Of a stretch of DNA of 64,000 nt, positions 60,027 to 64,000 are shown piece after piece. The notes below the pieces were generated by a model. It ran no database searches. It was not told the origin of the DNA and saw nothing but the letters and a program-made list of their open reading frames with translations. This stretch comes from Candidatus Yanofskybacteria bacterium CG10_big_fil_rev_8_21_14_0_10_36_16 (GTDB lineage Bacteria > Patescibacteria > Paceibacteria > 2-02-FULL-40-12 > IGHO2-01-FULL-4-A), in NCBI GenBank assembly GCA_002794035.1, contig PCXQ01000005.1:90917-154916 (forward strand), written 5' to 3'. A program made the translations under genes and the position numbers. How positions within the stretch are numbered: position 1 is the first letter of the stretch; every line of letters starts with the position of its first letter.

Positions 60027-62135
60027 CTAGTTTTTACCTTCTGATATCTGCTGGGCAATATTTGAAGGCACTTCTTCGAATGTATCGAACTCCATAGTAA
60101 ATGTTCCCCTACCCTGAGTAAACGAACGTAAGGTGGTAGCATAACCAAACATTTCTGACAAAGGGACCTTTGCATCAATAACCTTAAGATTAAGAGGGGA
60201 TCTATCAGACATCTGTTCTATTCTTCCACGTCGAGAATTTAAGTCTCCTGTAGCCTCTCCTAAAAACTCTTCGGGAACTATTGTTTCTACTTTCATTATA
60301 GGTTCTAGTAAAATTGGGTTGGCTTTTTTAGCTGCTTCTTGCAATGCCATAGCACCTGCGATTTTGAAAGCAACTTCTGAAGAGTCAACGTCGTGATATG
60401 TTCCATCAACTAAGGTAACCCTAAAGTCAACCAACGGAAATCCAGCGATAACACCCTTGTCTTTACCTTCACGAACACCTTTTTCAACCGCTGGAATAAA
60501 TTCTTGAGGAATAGAACCACCCTTGATAGCATTAACAAATTCAAAACCTTTGTTCCTTTCAAGAGGTTCAATTTTAATAACTGCGTGACCGTACTGTCCG
60601 CGTCCTCCTGACTGCTTGATGTACTTACCTTCAGCTTCAGCAAGAATTTTAACAGTTTCTTTATAAGCAACTTGAGGGCGTCCGATATTGGCCTCTACCT
60701 TAAACTCTCTTTTCATTCTATCAACAATAATATCAAGGTGAAGCTCACCCATTCCACTAATAATGGTTTCTCCGGTTTCTTCATCACTCTTAATTTTAAA
60801 TGTAGGATCTTCTGCTGAAAGACGGCTCAAAGCCATACCCATCTTCTCTTGATCCGCCTTACTCCTTGGTTCAATTCTCAAAGATATAACCGGCTCAGGG
60901 AATGTTATGTTCTCAAGAAGAATAGGGCTGTTTATATCGCAAAGAGTATCGCCTGTTTTGGTTGATTTTAATCCAACAGCAGCAGCAATGCCCCCTGCGT
61001 GTACTTCTTTTATTTCCTCACGGTCATTTGCTTTCATTCTAACAATTCGCCCCATTCTTTCCTGATTTTCAGATGTAGAATTATAAACATAAGACCCCGA
61101 TGTTAAGGTTCCTGAATAAACTCTAAAGAAAGTAAGCTGGCCAACAAACGGATCGTTTGCAATCTTAAATGCCAAAGCACTAAATGGCTCCGAGTCATCG
61201 GGGTGTCTTTCTATTTCTTTTTCTGTCTTGGGGTCAACACCTTTAATCGAAGGAACATCTATGGGAGAAGGCAAATAATCAACAACGGCATCAAGCATAA
61301 ACTGAACACCCTTGTTCTTTAAAGCTGTTCCACAAAAAACTGGAACAACCTTGTTGGCTATAACAGCCTTACGCAATATTTCTTTTAATTTTTCCAAGGG
61401 AAGTTCCTTACCATCAAGATATTCAGACATTGCCTGATCATCATTTTCAACTATTTTTTCAATTAATTCCCCCCTCAATTTTTCTACCTCATCTTTCATC
61501 TCTGCTGGAATATCTGCCTCAATCAAATCCTGGCCATATTGGCCTTCAAATTTGAAATATTTCATTTCAAGAAGGTTAACAACTCCTGTAAAGTTTTCCT
61601 CCATGCCATCTGGCAGTTGCATTCTAATAGCATTTGGCGTTAATCTATCCAAAATCGACTGATATGATCTTTCAAAAGAAGCTCCCATTCGATCAAGCTT
61701 GTTAATAAAGCACATGCGAGGAACTTTATATTTTTCTGCCTGACGCCAGACAGTTTCTGACTGAGGTTCAACTCCTGCAACTCCATCAAAAACAACTACT
61801 CCTCCGTCTAGAACACGGAGGGAGCGTTCCACTTCAACAGTAAAGTCAACGTGCCCTGGAGTATCAATAATGTTTATTCTGTGCTCAAATTCCTTGTCAT
61901 GATTTGTATAAGTAGGCATCCAATAAGTAGTAATGGCTGCTGAGGTTATGGTGATACCACGTTCTCGTTCTTGTTCCATCCAGTCCATTACTGCCTCTCC
62001 TTCATGAACCTCTCCTATCTTGTATGACAAACCGGTGTAAAATAAAACACGCTCAGTAACGGTTGTTTTACCGGCGTCAATGTGAGCTATAATTCCGATA
62101 TTTCTAATTTTTTCTATTGGATAATCTCGTTCCAT
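60027..62135 (-). CDS. fusA: Elongation factor G
   Basis: 702 residues. G1 AHIDAGKTT near 17, ERGIT near 57, DTPGHVDF near 92, NKLDRMGA near 147, then domains II-V with the usual motifs (GMGELHLDI near 472; GGRGQYGHA near 518). Catalyses ribosome translocation. Third gene of rpsL-rpsG-fusA. The 170 bp upstream contain GC-rich hairpin fragments but no gene. Confidence 0.97.
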   Translation of the reverse strand: MERDYPIEKIRNIGIIAHIDAGKTTVTERVLFYTGLSYKIGEVHEGEAVMDWMEQERERGITITSAAITTYWMPTYTNHDKEFEHRINIIDTPGHVDFTVEVERSLRVLDGGVVVFDGVAGVEPQSETVWRQAEKYKVPRMCFINKLDRMGASFERSYQSILDRLTPNAIRMQLPDGMEENFTGVVNLLEMKYFKFEGQYGQDLIEADIPAEMKDEVEKLRGELIEKIVENDDQAMSEYLDGKELPLEKLKEILRKAVIANKVVPVFCGTALKNKGVQFMLDAVVDYLPSPIDVPSIKGVDPKTEKEIERHPDDSEPFSALAFKIANDPFVGQLTFFRVYSGTLTSGSYVYNSTSENQERMGRIVRMKANDREEIKEVHAGGIAAAVGLKSTKTGDTLCDINSPILLENITFPEPVISLRIEPRSKADQEKMGMALSRLSAEDPTFKIKSDEETGETIISGMGELHLDIIVDRMKREFKVEANIGRPQVAYKETVKILAEAEGKYIKQSGGRGQYGHAVIKIEPLERNKGFEFVNAIKGGSIPQEFIPAVEKGVREGKDKGVIAGFPLVDFRVTLVDGTYHDVDSSEVAFKIAGAMALQEAAKKANPILLEPIMKVETIVPEEFLGEATGDLNSRRGRIEQMSDRSPLNLKVIDAKVPLSEMFGYATTLRSFTQGRGTFTMEFDTFEEVPSNIAQQISEGKN

Positions 62136-62306
62136 ATATTTTATTTAAACTTAAATATTATTTATTGATTATTTTACTTCGGATATGACGCGGCTCGTTA
62201 AACCAAATTCGAGGCACTCCGCCCTGGCGGGGCCACAAAGAATATGGTTCAACTCAAAAGAGGCCATACCGCCTTAGCGAAGCTGATGGAGGCCGAGCAA
62301 GTCAGT

Positions 62307-62774
62307 TTACCAGGCAAAATGAGCAAAAGCCCTGTTAGCATTAGCCATCTTGTGAGTATCTTCTTTCTTTTTAACGGCTGAGCCTGAGTTATTAAAAGCA
62401 TTCAAAAGTTCTTCTGTAAGTTTTTGTTGCATTGGCCTTCCCTTTCCTGATCTTGCGGCATTTATTATCCATCGCAAAGCAAGAGTGGTCTTTCTATCTC
62501 CCTTAACTTCGTAAGGCACCTGGTAGTTTGCACCACCCACTCTTCGTGATCTTATTTCTACTTGCGGACCTGCATTTTCTATAGCTTGATCCAACGCTTC
62601 CAATGCTGATTTTTTTGTTTTCTTTTCTAGCTCCTCAAGCGAACCATAAACTATTTTTTGAGCAATGGCCTTTTTACCATCTTTCATTATTTTATTAATA
62701 AAACCGGCCACTAAAAGTGACGAATATTTTGAATCTGGTTCTAGATGATAATTTTTTTTAACTGGTTTTCTCAA
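62307..62774 (-). CDS. rpsG: Ribosomal protein uS7
   Basis: 155 residues with a TTG start (62774); no upstream in-frame ATG fits the family's N terminus. Conserved features: LLVAGFINKIMKDGKK near 21, GGANYQVPYEV near 80, RWIINAARSGKGRPM near 100. Binds the 3' domain of 16S rRNA and nucleates 30S head assembly; in many bacteria it represses its own operon. Confidence 0.94.
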   Translation of the reverse strand: MRKPVKKNYHLEPDSKYSSLLVAGFINKIMKDGKKAIAQKIVYGSLEELEKKTKKSALEALDQAIENAGPQVEIRSRRVGGANYQVPYEVKGDRKTTLALRWIINAARSGKGRPMQQKLTEELLNAFNNSGSAVKKKEDTHKMANANRAFAHFAW

Positions 62775-62847
62775 ATTAATAGAGTCAAGAATTTAGAATT
62801 AAGAATTAAAGATTTAACGCTTGATTCTTGTTTCTTGATTCTTACTT

Positions 62848-63258
62848 CTATTTTGGCTTTTTTGCACCATACTTTGAACGTTCTTGTTTTCTTCCTTCAA
62901 CTCCTGATGCATCCAAACGTCCTCTTACTATGTGATATCTTACACCTGGTAAGTCCTTTACTCTTCCTCCTCTTATCATGACAACGGAGTGTTCTTGAAT
63001 ATTGTGACCCATGCCAGGAATATAAGCGGTTACCTCCATACCGTTGGTCAATCTAAGACGAGCAACCTTACGCAAGGCAGAGTTTGGTTTTTTAGGAGTT
63101 ACTGTTCTTACCTGCAAAACCACACCCCTCTTAAAAGGAGATGCGTGATATGTTGGTCTATTGTGAATTGTATTAAAACTAAACGACAAAGCAGGCGAAG
63201 TATCTTTCGCTTTTGCTGTTTTTCTTGGTTTTTTGATTAACTGATTAAAAGTTGGCAT
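62848..63258 (-). CDS. rpsL: Ribosomal protein uS12
   Basis: 136 residues. Conserved decoding-site loop TPKKPNSALRKVARL near 53 and PGMGHNIQEHSVVMIRGGRVKDLPGVRYHIVRG near 80-112. The N-terminal region (about 15-45) is longer than the Escherichia coli form. The start codon directly follows the 81-nt structured leader. First gene of the str operon here; tuf is absent from the window. Confidence 0.96.
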   Translation of the reverse strand: MPTFNQLIKKPRKTAKAKDTSPALSFSFNTIHNRPTYHASPFKRGVVLQVRTVTPKKPNSALRKVARLRLTNGMEVTAYIPGMGHNIQEHSVVMIRGGRVKDLPGVRYHIVRGRLDASGVEGRKQERSKYGAKKPK

Positions 63259-63339
63259 CTCATCGAAGCCCCGATAAACCTTTCGAGTCCCTCGATTAGA
63301 TTATCGAGGATCCTCAATGCTTTACATCGGGAGTTCTTA
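63259..63339 (-). promoter_or_regulatory. Conserved structured leader element, copy B (before rpsL)
   Basis: 81 nt, 74 identical to copy A before rpmB, same distance (zero) to the start codon. Same two predicted stems; the two changed P1 positions remain paired (one wobble, one Watson-Crick). See the leader finding. Confidence 0.75.
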
Positions 63340-63517
63340 ACTGAAATCAATATTTTTAACTATACAATTGTTAGCAAAAAATAAAAGGCATTTAGCCTCA
63401 TTAGCTTAAACTCATCTTAACAAAAAACTAATAAAAGGTCAAACATAAAAAGGGGTCTAAAAACCTACCCTATTTAGAGCCGAAGGCCCCGCCTTGGCGG
63501 GGTGACCATTGTTTATG

Positions 63518-63590
63518 AGCCCGCGGTCAGGCTCGAACTGACAACCTGCGGTTTACGATACCGCTGCTCTACCAATTGAGCTACACGGGC
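63518..63590 (-). tRNA. tRNA-Thr (anticodon CGT)
   Basis: 73 nt on the minus strand. Acceptor GCCCGTG/CGCGGGC (one G-U), D arm with AGCTCAATTGGTAGAGC, anticodon stem GCGGT/ACCGC with loop ATCGTAA (CGT), T arm GTTCGAGCC. No encoded CCA. A CCCCGCC/GGCGGGG hairpin at 63487-63502 follows it downstream. Confidence 0.95.
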
Positions 63591-63652
63591 TTTACACAGC
63601 ACAAAACTAGTGTTAATATTAAACTAGAACTTAGTAAAATTCAAGGTAAGGA

Positions 63653-63901
63653 ATGCACTACAAAAAACACAAAGTTGCTTCAAAAGATGAAATTGAAAAA
63701 ATGTTAAAACTGGGAGCAATTAACGTTTGCGGTGGATCCATATTCAAAGGAGATAAATGGACAACAATGATAGAATATGAAGGAACGTATTATGAATGCA
63801 TCCATGCTGCACCTCTTAGATTTGGATTTTACAAAAACGGAATAATTGATTGGAAAAATCGCAAACTAATACCAAATAAACAACCGACCCGCCTTCGCTA
63901 A
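63653..63901 (+). CDS. Small soluble protein, function unknown
   Basis: 82 residues, ATG at 63653 preceded by GGTAAGGA. Mixed alpha/beta sequence with Cys in INVCGGS and YYECIHAAP and a compact look (WTTMIEYEGTYYECIH). I do not recognise it. After it, 63902-64000 holds a CCCGCC/GGCGGG pair with a weak T-rich tail and no gene. Confidence 0.55.
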   Translation: MHYKKHKVASKDEIEKMLKLGAINVCGGSIFKGDKWTTMIEYEGTYYECIHAAPLRFGFYKNGIIDWKNRKLIPNKQPTRLR

Positions 63902-64000
63902 AGCTACGGCGGGTTTAATATTTATATTATTGATTGGTCGCGCAAATTATATATAAAACTTAAAAAATTATTAATCATCTATTCTTGCCCGATCTTCAGA

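Noticed and set aside
62136..62306. GC-rich 170-bp gap between rpsG and fusA considered as another copy of the r-protein leader.
   Set aside because: It shares no stretch with the 81-nt element and does not end at the fusA start; only generic hairpins are visible.

Overview
The window is AT-rich, densely packed bacterial DNA with short intergenic gaps. I infer a member of the Candidate Phyla Radiation (Patescibacteria), most likely a parcubacterium. The reasons are many small single-pass membrane proteins with Cys-rich tails, a pilB/pilC plus multi-prepilin locus, two sortases, a short bL28, a short PilB, tRNAs without encoded CCA, frequent GTG/TTG starts and weak Shine-Dalgarno use. No rRNA is present, so the placement is inference.

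Layout. 1-12.7 kb (all minus strand) is an envelope and redox region: a membrane protein, a DUF411 metal-binding protein, a secreted alpha/beta hydrolase, a ferric-reductase-like flavocytochrome with a cupredoxin, a MacA/MacB-type exporter (adaptor, ATPase, permease), a secreted C39-like peptidase, and a thiol-redox set (thioredoxin, CcdA, DipZ/TlpA-like thioredoxin). At 12.7-13.55 kb three perfect palindromes lie between this redox operon and an XRE repressor/membrane protein pair. 14.1-18 kb has a 1037-residue adenylation-carrier-condensation protein and a sortase. 18.2-20.8 kb has Obg and a DEAD-box helicase with an attenuator-like leader. 20.9-25.4 kb is a CsoR-controlled copper operon (csoR, copA, HMA-TauE/SafE protein, cupredoxin) plus a truncated second TauE-like gene.

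26.8-40.4 kb is mainly core functions: tRNA-Gln, typA, prfB-ftsE-ftsX, an M50 protease, rpmB, tRNA-Pro with a GIY-YIG cassette, a PiT phosphate transporter with its DUF47 partner, NUDIX, and rnpB. 40.5-46.2 kb is a type IV pilus/pseudopilus operon. 46.4-48.8 kb holds TPM and LemA genes. 49.3-51 kb is a sortase with an LPETS surface protein. 52-60 kb is metabolism (RNase HI, pgk, tpiA, galT, glycosyltransferase, proline catabolism). 60-63.3 kb is the rpsL-rpsG-fusA str operon, followed by tRNA-Thr.

The strongest unexplained structures are: (1) an 81-nt element, 74/81 identical, able to fold into two stems, ending directly at the start codons of two unlinked ribosomal protein genes (rpmB and rpsL), proposed as a new r-protein leader RNA; (2) a GIY-YIG nuclease gene inserted at the 3' end of tRNA-Pro between 109-bp direct repeats, each carrying a 59-nt interrupted hairpin; (3) a ~30-nt palindromic element inserted in the same reading frame in surface loops of two unrelated proteins (RNase HI and a glycosyltransferase), resembling Rickettsia palindromic elements; (4) a triple-palindrome control region shared between an XRE repressor and a thiol-redox operon.
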